Shown: positions 1-8,673, numbered from the stretch's first letter. The stretch: DNA of 64,000 nt from JBLHZY01 sp047631555 (GCA_047631555.1 JBLHZY010000002.1:1-64000); one strand, 5' to 3'. Made by a program: numbers and translations. Notes: a model not told the origin generated them from the letters alone.

Positions 1-43
1 GCGGGATGCAGGCAGTCTCAGGCACAGCCTCAGCCAGTTCACT

Positions 44-820
44 TCACTGCCCCCAATCGCCGCGACCCAGCTCAACAGCTGTTGGGAGAACGCCAAGCAA
101 ATTTAGGCGCAGTTCAACCTCTTGGGCGCGTTCGATGGCCTCTTTGGAATAGAGCGGGTGGTGCTCAAACACTTGCCAAAAATCCATCTGTGTCGCGATC
201 AACGTACCACCATTCATCTGTTGAACGCGCTCCGCCTCCGGGACATCGGACGGGTTGAGCGCAAAGGGCACCCATCCAATCCAGCGTATGCCACTTCGAG
301 CGCGATCGAGAGGGTGGAAAAGCTGGAAATAATCATCCGGCCCAAATTCTAAGTGCTGCGGGCGCTTCCATCGGGTGATTGCCTCTACGAGGGCAATCAT
401 ATGTTCGGCAGTGAAGTTATAATCGGGGCGAAAGCGTTTGAAATTGGCCCTTAATCTAGCTCCAAAAATACCCCAGCTATAGTCAAAGTTGTAGTAGACC
501 TTCTCGCCTTCGTCGAAGCTTTCTGTATCGTTGAGTACAGAGATAGCCCCTTCTTCATCAGCATATCCAGCAGCATCAGAAATACGATTTGAATCAGCCA
601 GATACTCTGCTTCTTGTTCCCATAGACGCAGCCCCCCCCCACTCCAGCCCAAGTTACAGATTTGTAGGTTTTCAACCATCTTGAGAAGTTGGAAGAAGTC
701 TTTGCCCGCCTCTTCATAGGACGAATACTCCACACCATAACGATGCGGCGTTAGGTTCACTATGAGGTCCAGGTCGATAGGTTTTCGCGCAACGTGCCAT
801 TTTTCTAACCATTCATCCAT
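44..820 (-). CDS. Imm52-like immunity protein of a T6SS effector
   Basis: A 258-residue soluble acidic protein that probably neutralises the nuclease encoded immediately upstream. It has no signal peptide or membrane segment, which fits an antitoxin for a cytosolic DNase. The call rests on position directly after a Tox-REase-5 effector and on general likeness to the Imm52 family, which is known to accompany that toxin class. The start at 820 is chosen over the longer frame from 847 because GGAGG lies 7 bases before it; it overlaps the effector stop by 16 bases, implying translational coupling. The family assignment is from memory, but the immunity role is well supported by the operon. Confidence 0.65.
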   Translation of the reverse strand: MDEWLEKWHVARKPIDLDLIVNLTPHRYGVEYSSYEEAGKDFFQLLKMVENLQICNLGWSGGGLRLWEQEAEYLADSNRISDAAGYADEEGAISVLNDTESFDEGEKVYYNFDYSWGIFGARLRANFKRFRPDYNFTAEHMIALVEAITRWKRPQHLEFGPDDYFQLFHPLDRARSGIRWIGWVPFALNPSDVPEAERVQQMNGGTLIATQMDFWQVFEHHPLYSKEAIERAQEVELRLNLLGVLPTAVELGRGDWGQ

Positions 821-1617
821 GGTCGAACCTCCATCTCGTGATACCACCCTTTGATTTCATCCAGAAATAGCCTCCCAACATAAAGTCTCGTGTCCATGTG
901 GCTAAAGACCCACGTCAAATCGACATCTCCAAAGTGTGGAACGACGGCACTATGCTGACGACGACCTTGGCGGACCATCGGCAGAAAAACATTGTCATAA
1001 ACTTTGGCAAGATTTGCCCATTCACGTAATTCTGGCCCGCCCTTTGCCGACCAGTCCTTCGTTTCCAAAAAACCTTCATATCCATGTTTCGCCTCGTACA
1101 AATGACACTGAGCGGGATGCAGACCATCAAAGTCAACGCCAGAGAAATTCCATTCTTCAATCTTGGCTGATGCTGGATCATACCAGTGCCAAGGGCAGAC
1201 AAAATTCTGATAATCATATCCGCGCTTCTGCGCTGCGCGTTGCTGTGGTGCTGGGCGTGTTACTGACGCGCCAACAAGACGCGGTTCGCACTGCTCACAG
1301 GTATCACACTCAGTCTCATCTTCTGTTTTTGTTTTTGTTTCGGTTTCGGTTTGCCCATCGGGCTGCGTTTCAGGGTCAGTTTGTGTTTCTGGCTGCGTTT
1401 CGGTTTCTGTGCCTCTGGGCGGGATTCTTGGGCGCCTTGGAGGCAGCTTTGGATCGGTAGGCGGCCTAGGGTTTGGGCGCGGTGCTGGGGGCGCTGGCTG
1501 AGGCACAGGGCGTGGTGGTACTCTTGTGGGCTTGGGCTTTGGAACGGGGAGAGGCCCCCGGAATTCTCTCCCAATTGCCTCCATCAGCTTCTTTATCGCG
1601 CGTCCACGTCCGCTCAT
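805..1617 (-). CDS. T6SS-delivered Tox-REase-5 nuclease effector
   Basis: A 270-residue toxin. Residues 1-20 are basic, about 22-69 are proline-rich, and 69-104 are a Thr/Glu/Gln low-complexity linker followed by a Cys cluster (CDTCEQC). The C-terminal domain from about residue 130 carries the restriction-endonuclease-like pattern of Tox-REase-5: VDFDG (Asp162, Asp164), then YEAK (Glu175-x-Lys177). It probably cleaves DNA in a target cell. The start at 1617 is fixed by an ATGA overlap with the upstream gene. It lacks a PAAR or VgrG domain of its own, so delivery should depend on the DUF4123 adaptor two genes upstream and a carrier encoded elsewhere. The linker differs sharply in composition from the neighbours. 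Confidence 0.75.
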   Translation of the reverse strand: MSGRGRAIKKLMEAIGREFRGPLPVPKPKPTRVPPRPVPQPAPPAPRPNPRPPTDPKLPPRRPRIPPRGTETETQPETQTDPETQPDGQTETETKTKTEDETECDTCEQCEPRLVGASVTRPAPQQRAAQKRGYDYQNFVCPWHWYDPASAKIEEWNFSGVDFDGLHPAQCHLYEAKHGYEGFLETKDWSAKGGPELREWANLAKVYDNVFLPMVRQGRRQHSAVVPHFGDVDLTWVFSHMDTRLYVGRLFLDEIKGWYHEMEVRPWMNG

Positions 1618-1985
1618 GTCCACCATACCTTTTCGATTTGGCCTTGTCTCTGAGCAGCGCTTCTGAACAGGGCGCATACATCCCCAAAACGGATATCTGG
1701 GGTACCTGTGGCACCATTTAGCATCGCTAAGATATCCTCATCCGTCCAAAAATGAGGCACACGCAAAACATGCAGCATAATAAATCTCATACGCAGTTTT
1801 GGCCTCTTAATCCCGAAACTTAGCGCTGCCTTACGGCCCTCACGTACTTGCTCAAAAAGCTGCTCATCCGAAAGATGCACCACATCAGACGCGTTCTTTT
1901 CACGGAATATCTGCGCTATAGATCGGTCATTTCGATCCACGACAATCTCGCGCATACTATCACGCAGACCTGTGGGTAACTTCAT
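1614..1985 (-). CDS. small helical protein of DUF4123 T6SS cargo locus
   Basis: A 123-residue protein I cannot assign to a named family. It is predicted mostly helical and soluble, with a central stretch ending A-L-S-F-G-I and a later pattern with F-W-x-D followed by I-L. This resembles small proteins that often sit between a DUF4123 adaptor and its effector. It overlaps both neighbours by ATGA (1982-1985 and 1614-1617), so all three proteins are probably made together. A role as co-adaptor or effector-loading partner is inference from position only. Confidence 0.55.
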   Translation of the reverse strand: MKLPTGLRDSMREIVVDRNDRSIAQIFREKNASDVVHLSDEQLFEQVREGRKAALSFGIKRPKLRMRFIMLHVLRVPHFWTDEDILAMLNGATGTPDIRFGDVCALFRSAAQRQGQIEKVWWT

Positions 1986-2710
1986 CCGTTGCTACCCTTC
2001 TCATTCGCATGGTTTGGAACGAAAATACGGGCGCGATTTCGAAACGTATCGATGCAAATCATTGTCGCAATGGCCTCGGAATGAAGATATTCGAAGAAGG
2101 CCACAAGCTGTTCGTTGCGCGCTTCAGCCAAGACTCTGACCTCCCAAAATCTGTAATAGTACCACTTGCCTTTTTCATCCTGAACTTTTGTGAACTTCCT
2201 GAAATGCCGCCACATTTCATCCAGTGACGCATTGGAACGCAGGTATATTCCTGGCTCTTTATCCCATAAGTGCCAAGGCGCATTTGAGCGGCTAAACAGG
2301 TTGCGCGTGAAGGTGTTGCCCTCTTCTAGCCGCACGATCCACGGCGCGACATCTTTGAGTTCTTCATAGGCATCGCCCTTGAACAGGCAGCGGTGTTCGA
2401 GCCTAGAATTTCCCAGTAACTCAACTAGGTTCGTTACTTTTGCAGCATCTAATATGGCATAAGTCTTCAGAGGCGGGGCATCAGCAATATCACCACCAAC
2501 CGTTACACTCTCAGAATGCGTTGGGTCTTGCTGACCAAAGAGGTGAGAAAAGATTGCGTCTGGTACGGTTTTAGGCGCCGAAGCACCAAACTGATCATCA
2601 AGCGGTAAAACCTCATCAATCTCCTTGATCTGAGGCAAACGCTGTGTGCGCACATTTGATACGCCAGATTGCAGAGCCCATACATCGTCAAAGATTTGAT
2701 CGGTGGGCAT
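1982..2710 (-). CDS. DUF4123 T6SS effector adaptor/chaperone
   Basis: A 242-residue DUF4123-type protein (Tap/TEC family), which in known systems loads a specific effector onto a VgrG spike. The family pattern is visible from about residue 83: 'YAILDAA', then 'APWIVRL', a 'SNASLDEMWRHFRKF' stretch, and 'YYRFWEVRVLA' as the Arg-Phe-x-Asp-like block near residue 190. The N-terminal 80 residues are a less conserved extension. It is the first gene of a four-gene operon with the helical protein, nuclease effector and immunity protein. No VgrG is adjacent, so the spike partner must lie outside the window. Confidence 0.8.
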   Translation of the reverse strand: MPTDQIFDDVWALQSGVSNVRTQRLPQIKEIDEVLPLDDQFGASAPKTVPDAIFSHLFGQQDPTHSESVTVGGDIADAPPLKTYAILDAAKVTNLVELLGNSRLEHRCLFKGDAYEELKDVAPWIVRLEEGNTFTRNLFSRSNAPWHLWDKEPGIYLRSNASLDEMWRHFRKFTKVQDEKGKWYYYRFWEVRVLAEARNEQLVAFFEYLHSEAIATMICIDTFRNRARIFVPNHANEKGSNG

Positions 2711-3014
2711 ACTTGTGTGCCTTAGAATGGTTTTACTCGTTAATACTTACATTATGTTATCTAATATTGTGGGGCGCAAGCCTTCTTAAATTACCTTAGC
2801 GCCAATTGCGTTCAGGATTTTTGTTAAGCAAATGCACGTCGTTCGGGACTGCAATAATGCAAAGGCAGCGTGATTTGGGTTGAGAGCGGATGAAAAAACA
2901 AAAAGATTGTTCTCTCACCACCATCGCTTTCGCGACCGCCTGGATGTCCGCTCACGTAATTGCGAGGGTCAAAATTCGCAAGCGCAGCGAATGACCGCTT
3001 GTCGCCCACTCTCC
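2711..3014. other. intergenic region between T6SS cargo operon and RES/Xre pair
   Basis: About 300 bases without a convincing gene. The part next to 2710 is AT-rich (TTAATACTTACATTATGTTATC) and is a likely promoter for the DUF4123 operon. The only open frame (2824-3027, minus) has no ribosome-binding site or family likeness and is treated as chance. Confidence 0.5.
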
Positions 3015-3779
3015 TCACCGGTCCCAATTCATTCCCTTAACCCTGGGGTCAAAATCAAAGTCATCGCGGCCAAATTCCAAACCCAAGCGAGGGTGATCTC
3101 GAACGGCTTGCACCCCGCTTGGGCTGATACGGATGCGCCAGCTTTGGCGGTCCACAGGGGCCGCGTCCTGAAACACCGCGCAAGTTAGCACGGCCAGATT
3201 TGCGCCATTGTCCGGGTCGCGGACAGATTGAAAGCGGATGATGTCGGCCCCAATTTCGCGCACGGTCGCGGCCAGATCCTGACAGGCCAAATAGTCTGTT
3301 GGGTCGGTCCAGATCTTCTGGTTGTTCGCTAGCGCACCAACGGTCAAATCCAGTGCGGCATCCGTTCCCACACCGACGCAAAATGCGGTGTAATCCGCAG
3401 GATTAACGGGGAACGGAGTTTCGGGGCTCTCTGCGAAAAACAGAAAACGATAGAATACCATTTCGGTCACCGCCGTTTCAGGGTGCTCAGCCCCATACCA
3501 AACGCCAGGTGTCAGGCCCGCTTTGCGAAACCGTGAGCCGTAGGGATAAGGGCGATATCGAAACGGTGTGCTAAGAAGATAATCAAGGTGCTGACATTCC
3601 GCTGGGACCGGTGGTTTAGTGTCTTCCAGAATGTCTTCCAGCAGGTTCTGTTCGTCCAAATTGTCAACCAGACTGAGCGTAGACACCACGTGCTGCGCCT
3701 CGACCAGACGCCAGGCCTGCGTGTTTAAAGGGCGCAGCTCAGATCGGAGCGCGTCTTGCGTCCAGATATGTAACGACAT
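3015..3779 (-). CDS. RES-domain toxin (NAD+-degrading)
   Basis: A 254-residue RES-family toxin, the toxic half of a type II toxin-antitoxin pair. Characterised members (MbcT, RES of Pseudomonas and Sinorhizobium) degrade NAD+ by phosphorolysis. The signature is clear near residues 78-112: PYPYGSRFR with conserved Arg, then PGVWYGAE with Tyr95, and TAVTE with Glu106. The start at 3779 is preferred because GGGG lies 8 bases upstream; it overlaps the antitoxin by 41 bases. A longer frame from 3824 is possible. Position after the antitoxin fits the family. Confidence 0.88.
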   Translation of the reverse strand: MSLHIWTQDALRSELRPLNTQAWRLVEAQHVVSTLSLVDNLDEQNLLEDILEDTKPPVPAECQHLDYLLSTPFRYRPYPYGSRFRKAGLTPGVWYGAEHPETAVTEMVFYRFLFFAESPETPFPVNPADYTAFCVGVGTDAALDLTVGALANNQKIWTDPTDYLACQDLAATVREIGADIIRFQSVRDPDNGANLAVLTCAVFQDAAPVDRQSWRIRISPSGVQAVRDHPRLGLEFGRDDFDFDPRVKGMNWDR

Positions 3780-4119
3780 CGGCAAGCCCCTGTATTGAAA
3801 CCATTCTATCGATCGGGCGCCCACTCAGGGCCGTGTTTTCAGATGTGATCCACGCCTTGGCGGCAGCCTCATCTCCGCCAACAATCGCATCCAGTGAGCG
3901 GAACACCCTCACAAGCAGCGCCGCGAGCTCAAAGGACTTGGTGTTTTCACTGAGATCAGCCTCGCCATTGCGCATGCGCGATACCTGCGCCTCAGATAGC
4001 CCCAGAACAGCTGAGAGCAATTTCCCCGACAGGCCAAGCCGCACCCCTGCCCGCATGGCGGCTTTGGTCAAAACGGCCCCGCGAGCGGGGGCTGACTGAT
4101 TGATCGCATGATTTGACAT
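3739..4119 (-). CDS. Xre/MbcA/ParS-family antitoxin
   Basis: A 126-residue antitoxin partner of the RES toxin. Residues about 18-55 hold a helix-turn-helix (LSGKLLSAVLGLSEAQVSR), and the C-terminal 50 residues form the toxin-binding DUF2384-like domain with the W-x5-N-x2-L-x-G pattern (WITSENTALSG). The start at 4119 has GAGG 5-7 bases upstream; a GTG two codons earlier is an alternative. It should repress its own promoter in the AT-rich stretch 4120-4170 and neutralise the toxin by direct binding. Confidence 0.85.
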   Translation of the reverse strand: MSNHAINQSAPARGAVLTKAAMRAGVRLGLSGKLLSAVLGLSEAQVSRMRNGEADLSENTKSFELAALLVRVFRSLDAIVGGDEAAAKAWITSENTALSGRPIDRMVSIQGLADVVTYLDARRAPI

Positions 4120-4192
4120 GAGCACCTCAATTTATACAGGAACTATATATCAAAAATATTTCACAGGAAAGAGAAATGCGTAATCTATGCGA

Positions 4193-6076
4193 TCATCCCT
4201 GGGGCGCAGCAGCTTGCTCCATAAATCGATCGACCCGTGCGGACGCTTCCTTATAGGCTTTAACATCTGGCGTCGGTCGCGGTTCCGCACCGCTTTCACC
4301 AGAGGTCATCGCATCGATTTCAACGCGTCTTGCAGTTTTTACCGCCCGTCCTGCCGATACCTGCATCGCCCCGATTTTCACCTCCAGCGCCTTAATCTGC
4401 CCTTGCAGGCCGCGCATTTGGTCCCCCGCTGAGGGGTATGGCAATTCGCCGGTCTGTTTGTCGAAGATCTGCTTAAAGAATCTGTCATTATAGTATTTGA
4501 TCCGCTTAGCACGCACCGGCATTTGTGCGTCGACGACCAAAATGATGTCATCCAGATCCATACGGCGCGCCTCATCTTCGGGTAACAATGCCGTCTCCTC
4601 GGTCCGCTCAGACATACTGCGACCAGCAAAGGGGTTGCGACCAACGGAACGCGAGCGGGTCACAACGCGCTTTGTGGTTTTTCCAACGGCTTTGCTCAGC
4701 TCCTCAATGGTCTTCTCATCCGAAGGTGTCAGATAGAGTTTGATTCCGGCGTTACCTTGCAGGGCGCGGCGAGCATTTTCGCCGTAGATCTCGTCCAGCG
4801 CCGGGATGGTCTGGGTGACGATCGCAAGATTAGCGCGATAGGAACGCAGAGTTTCAATGCTGTCGAGGACGATCGGCATTTTGCCGAGGCGATTGAACTC
4901 ATCAAGCATGATCATCACCGGCCAGGGCTCGTCTTTGTCCGGCTCATGGTCCTGCAATGACGCCAACAAGTCTGAGAAGAAAAGACGGATCAGCGGCGCA
5001 AGCGGTTTCACCATCAGCGGCTCAACCACCAGATAAACTGAAAACGGTGTCTTGCGGATGTCTCTGAAGTCAAAATCCGAGCTTTGGGTCACGCGATCGA
5101 TAGCTGGGTTTGACCATTGCTTGAGGCCTGATGTCATCAGCAGCGACAAATAGGAGGTCAGTGTATCGTTGTTGGTCGATGCCATGCGCATGAAGATCAG
5201 CTTGGCGGCTGGACTGGCCACCTCGTCAGCGCGACGACGGTATTCTTTTTGTTTATCACCGCCTGAAGCTGTGATGCGGTAGATCTCGCCCAAGGTCGGC
5301 CGTTTGCGCTCAAAAGCCAACAGACCTGCCGCCACAAAGAGATCAATCCCGCCATCGAGCAGACCTTGCACACGGTCGCTTTCCGCTTGCAAAAAAAGTG
5401 ACGCCAAGAGCTGCAGTTCCATTTGCTGCCGATCGACATTCTCGAGCGCCGCGATGCGCAGCAAAGGGTTGTAGCGGTGCGAACGACCATCTTTCCAGTC
5501 CGTCGGCGCGAACCGAAACACCTTGTCGCCCTGCGATGCTCTGTGACGCGATGTTGCCTCGAAGTTTTCGCCTTTCACGTCGAGGACGACAGCGCTGCCC
5601 TGATAGGTCAGAAGGTTCGGGATAACGAATCCCGTCGTCTTACCACGCCCGGTCGGGGCCACGATCAAGGCATGCGGGAAGACCTTAGACGTGACGAACT
5701 TTTTTCGGCTCTTGGGCGTGCCCATTTTGCCGAGGACAAATCCGTGACCGGTCTTCCCGAAAAAACCGTTCCGCTTCATCTCGGACATGTGCTGCCAGTG
5801 GGTTTCACCGAACTTGGTCAGCGCGTCGTTCATCAATACGGCGCTGAGAAGAACACCGGCACCGGTGCTGATCCCGACGATCAGGTGGACGATCTGAATA
5901 TCGTCTGGCTGGATTGTCCGTAAAGCCGCATAGCCGCGCGCCAGCATCAGAAAATCAATATCCGCCCCAATCCCAAACCAGTGAAACGTCAGATAGGCCG
6001 AGGCCAGCACATAGCCCAAAGCTGCGCCGAGCAAGGCAAAGCTGAAAACGCCAAGCGCGATCCGGGTCTTACCCAT
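4193..6076 (-). CDS. traG: VirD4/TraG type IV coupling protein
   Basis: A 627-residue inner-membrane ATPase that links a relaxosome to a type IV secretion channel. The N-terminus has two membrane segments (about residues 7-30 and 62-84). A Walker A motif is at 140-147 (APTGRGKT), the VLDVKGE block at 164-170, and Walker B at 387-393 (IMLDEF). It overlaps the relaxase stop by 8 bases. No VirB/Trb channel genes are present, so this element would be mobilisable rather than self-transmissible unless a channel lies elsewhere. Length and motifs are normal for the family, so it looks intact. Confidence 0.92.
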   Translation of the reverse strand: MGKTRIALGVFSFALLGAALGYVLASAYLTFHWFGIGADIDFLMLARGYAALRTIQPDDIQIVHLIVGISTGAGVLLSAVLMNDALTKFGETHWQHMSEMKRNGFFGKTGHGFVLGKMGTPKSRKKFVTSKVFPHALIVAPTGRGKTTGFVIPNLLTYQGSAVVLDVKGENFEATSRHRASQGDKVFRFAPTDWKDGRSHRYNPLLRIAALENVDRQQMELQLLASLFLQAESDRVQGLLDGGIDLFVAAGLLAFERKRPTLGEIYRITASGGDKQKEYRRRADEVASPAAKLIFMRMASTNNDTLTSYLSLLMTSGLKQWSNPAIDRVTQSSDFDFRDIRKTPFSVYLVVEPLMVKPLAPLIRLFFSDLLASLQDHEPDKDEPWPVMIMLDEFNRLGKMPIVLDSIETLRSYRANLAIVTQTIPALDEIYGENARRALQGNAGIKLYLTPSDEKTIEELSKAVGKTTKRVVTRSRSVGRNPFAGRSMSERTEETALLPEDEARRMDLDDIILVVDAQMPVRAKRIKYYNDRFFKQIFDKQTGELPYPSAGDQMRGLQGQIKALEVKIGAMQVSAGRAVKTARRVEIDAMTSGESGAEPRPTPDVKAYKEASARVDRFMEQAAAPQG

Positions 6077-7886
6077 GTGTCACGCCTTTCTCCCCGTCTG
6101 CATCAATGTGCCGCTCGCGTTGAACGTCGACCTCTTCATTGGCGATTTCATCAAGGACGTGCTCCATCGCTTCGCTGTTGGCCAAAGCCGTATCACTCTG
6201 AAGATAAGCCTTGGCTGCATAAAGCCGGTCCAGACGGTCGCTCATATGCTCTTCCAGCGTACCCTCATCGCCTGCCGCGAGATCGGGGACATTTTCTTTG
6301 CTGACCAGTTCTTCCAACTCGGCGCGCAACGTTTCGCGCTCCAGATCATTTCGGAAAGGATCCGTGGTTGGGTCTTCCCTCAGCCGACCCAAGACTTCAG
6401 CAGTGAGGGACGGCAATCGATCGCTGATGATTTCCTGTTCGACGGGCTCCACGTCCTGCGCCTCCCCACTGTCTTTGAGGACATTTGCCTCCGCCAACAC
6501 GCGCCCCAGATCGGTGTGGACCTGATCAAGGCGATCGATCGTTTTTTCGAGCTCATCGGTGCGCGACAGGTCAAAGCCCTCGCTGCCTGCGATTGCCTTC
6601 AGATCCTGCCCAAGCCACTGCCGCTCCAAAGCAGCGTTTCCCGCGCCGATTTCAATGCGGCGGGACACCTCTTGCAAACTGATGCCAGTGCCTTTCAAAG
6701 CGACCTCGACACGCTCAGCCAGATCTGGATCCCGCAATGTGTCTGCTACCTCGGCCTGAATGTTGGCGGCAGAGTAAATCCCGCTCTTTGAAGCGTGCTC
6801 CAGCAGCGTGTGGGACTGGGTACCAATCGGGCTAAGATGCGACAACGAGCGATAGATGTCGTTCAGCCCGTGTTCGAGCTCGGCCCGGCGCTCGACTGGG
6901 GCCTCGGCGACAACACGCTCGGCCTGGCCAATCTTGTCATGGAAAGCATCCACGACCTCATCAAACGAATGCTGTTCTTCAGCCATGCCATATACCTTTC
7001 CATCTGCTTCAATTGGTTTTCCCTGCGCCAAAAGCGTCGCGGCCTTGTCCAGGGCTGCCGCAATATCAAGTTGGTTCTCACGTGTGGCTTCGGCTGCCAG
7101 GCCACGATACAGCCGCGTGTTCTGCGATATTTCAGCCAATGCGCGATCAAGCTCTGGTCCCACGCGCTCCCGTTCGCTCAGCGCCTGTCCAGTGCCTGTC
7201 GCACTGCGATACTCTGCATCACTTGCGCTCCTCGTCGTGATCCCGCGCTCGAGCTTTCGGGTCGCCTCAAGCCGCAGCCCATACCGATCAGACACCTCCA
7301 CCATCGCCTCGCGAAAACTGTCGTAGTTGAAGTGGTGCCCCTGCTTGAGAAAGAAGAACTCGCCGTCCTTGCTGCGCCGGTTCAAAACGATATGTGCGTG
7401 CGGGTGATCACGGTCCTCGTGCACGGCCGCGATGTAATCGAAATGGCTGCCTTCGCCTTGAAAGAACCGCTCACAAATCTCGCGGGTGATCTCTGCGACG
7501 TCCGCGCCGCGCGTACCAATCGGGAAAGCCATCAAGAGGTGCGACGTATGCCCTAGCTTTGGATGAAACCCCTCGTTCCACTGCGCCGAAAACCGACGTG
7601 TGACCTGATCGATTTCTTTGGCTGACAGCACGCTTTGGCCGTCATTGGTGCCACGGCTGTCGATGATAAAGCTCGACTTGGTGGTCAGGTATTCCAGCTG
7701 GTTGCGTAGCTGTGTTTTGTTGTGCGTTCCGCCATCGCGAATGGCTTTGAAAATCGCGGGCGAATGCCCCCTGGCGGCGCGGGCCATTTGCTTGGCACGG
7801 GTACGCGGCACGCTTCCACGAATGCGGCTCCAGTCGCGATCGAAGAAGGTCTCTTGCGCTGCAGCAACGGCGCTATTCCGGGCCAT
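6069..7886 (-). CDS. VirD2/MobA-type relaxase
   Basis: A 605-residue relaxase that would nick and covalently bind oriT. The three-histidine metal motif is at residues 156-165 (HEDRDHPHAH), and the likely nicking tyrosine is Tyr66 in LEYLTTK. The C-terminal half (about 260-600) is acidic, helical and poorly conserved, as in other relaxases where it serves recruitment to the channel. The start at 7886 is chosen because GGGAGG lies 8 bases upstream; it overlaps mobC by 14 bases. It is the middle gene of mobC-relaxase-coupling protein. Confidence 0.9.
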   Translation of the reverse strand: MARNSAVAAAQETFFDRDWSRIRGSVPRTRAKQMARAARGHSPAIFKAIRDGGTHNKTQLRNQLEYLTTKSSFIIDSRGTNDGQSVLSAKEIDQVTRRFSAQWNEGFHPKLGHTSHLLMAFPIGTRGADVAEITREICERFFQGEGSHFDYIAAVHEDRDHPHAHIVLNRRSKDGEFFFLKQGHHFNYDSFREAMVEVSDRYGLRLEATRKLERGITTRSASDAEYRSATGTGQALSERERVGPELDRALAEISQNTRLYRGLAAEATRENQLDIAAALDKAATLLAQGKPIEADGKVYGMAEEQHSFDEVVDAFHDKIGQAERVVAEAPVERRAELEHGLNDIYRSLSHLSPIGTQSHTLLEHASKSGIYSAANIQAEVADTLRDPDLAERVEVALKGTGISLQEVSRRIEIGAGNAALERQWLGQDLKAIAGSEGFDLSRTDELEKTIDRLDQVHTDLGRVLAEANVLKDSGEAQDVEPVEQEIISDRLPSLTAEVLGRLREDPTTDPFRNDLERETLRAELEELVSKENVPDLAAGDEGTLEEHMSDRLDRLYAAKAYLQSDTALANSEAMEHVLDEIANEEVDVQRERHIDADGEKGVTHG

Positions 7887-8463
7887 CGGCAATGCCTCCC
7901 AGAACGCGGGCAACCTCACCGGACAACGCGCTGCGGCGGCGCTGCGCCATGTCTTGGACTTGGTCAGCGATGTCGAAGATCAGCCCGGCCAATGCGCGCA
8001 CTTGGCCATGTGCAGAATTGCCATAGGGTGGCGTTTTACCCTGGCGCTTCGCCTCGTTCAGGCGCTGCGCAATCTGGTTGATATTGTTGCCAGTGCGATT
8101 GAGCGAGGCCGAGAGCCCCTGCATCTGGTTCGCCAGTTCATCATCGGGAACAAACAGATCGTTCGACGCATAGATCAGCCGCCGCAGCCCCTCGGCACGG
8201 CTGGTGATATCATGCCGCGCCAGCACCGCATCGAAGCCCGCCAGCTCCCTTTGCGTCAACCGGACATTCACCAGTTCAGAGCGCACGCGCGCGTCCAGCT
8301 TGCGGCATTGATCGGCCTTCAATGTGTAGAAGATGGTACGGGTCGTGACGCCGAATTCGCGGGCCAGATCCTCGACCGCCACCCCTTCGGCACGCTTGCG
8401 CACGATAGCAAAACGCTGGTTTTGCGTCAGTCGCTTATGCCGTGGTGCGCGTGGTCGGCCCAT
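7873..8463 (-). CDS. mobC: MobC-like relaxosome accessory protein
   Basis: A 196-residue basic DNA-binding protein. Residues about 18-50 form a helix-turn-helix (EDLAREFGVTTRTIF). The C-terminal half carries the MobC-type pattern LNRTGNNINQIAQRLNE near residues 120-137. Such proteins bind oriT and help the relaxase melt the nick region. It is the first gene of the mobilisation operon, directly beside the inverted-repeat region at 8497-8568, its likely binding site and promoter. Confidence 0.85.
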   Translation of the reverse strand: MGRPRAPRHKRLTQNQRFAIVRKRAEGVAVEDLAREFGVTTRTIFYTLKADQCRKLDARVRSELVNVRLTQRELAGFDAVLARHDITSRAEGLRRLIYASNDLFVPDDELANQMQGLSASLNRTGNNINQIAQRLNEAKRQGKTPPYGNSAHGQVRALAGLIFDIADQVQDMAQRRRSALSGEVARVLGGIADGPE

Positions 8464-8496
8464 GTGAAGTAATCACCCCTATTTCTTGCCAGCGTC

Positions 8497-8568
8497 ATAC
8501 AGGCATCTCTGTTATGGCACTTCGCCATAATTGATTCAATATTATAATATTGAATCAACTGCCTGTAT
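8497..8568. other. nested inverted repeats upstream of mobC: candidate oriT
   Basis: Three symmetric elements are packed in 72 bases. An outer 9-bp inverted repeat is ATACAGGCA (8497-8505) and TGCCTGTAT (8560-8568). Inside it are a 7-bp hairpin TTATGGC/GCCATAA (8512-8530) and, abutting it, a perfect 28-bp palindrome (8531-8558) with half-site TTGATTCAATATTA. This lies 34 bases upstream of mobC in the intergenic region where oriT normally sits. A MobC operator is an alternative or additional role. Confidence 0.6.
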
Positions 8569-8631
8569 TCATTTTGCAACGGGAGCTTTCCGTGTTGCCT
8601 TCCGCGCACTCAAGAGTTGCACGCCATCTTT

Positions 8632-8641
8632 GGGGGGGGGG
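8632..8641 (+). repeat. run of ten G upstream of secreted-protein gene
   Basis: A homopolymer of ten G residues 32 bases before the start at 8674. Such tracts slip during replication and could change promoter or leader spacing. It may also be a sequencing-length error. Confidence 0.6.
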
Positions 8642-8673
8642 TAACGTCCCAGCATCACATTCAAGAGGTTCCC

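Noticed and set aside
936..1460. 174-codon plus-strand open frame
   Set aside because: It is antisense to the effector's repetitive linker; composition is explained by the other strand and there is no ribosome-binding site.
1340..1540. Repetitive Thr/Glu/Pro-coding DNA that looks like a tandem repeat or CRISPR-like array
   Set aside because: Units are irregular codon-level repeats of a low-complexity linker; no constant repeat and spacer pattern.
2824..3027. 67-codon minus-strand open frame
   Set aside because: No ribosome-binding site, no family likeness, and it overlaps the RES toxin end.
4193..8463. Complete conjugation system
   Set aside because: Only coupling protein, relaxase and MobC are present; no VirB/Trb channel genes, so it is called mobilisable only.
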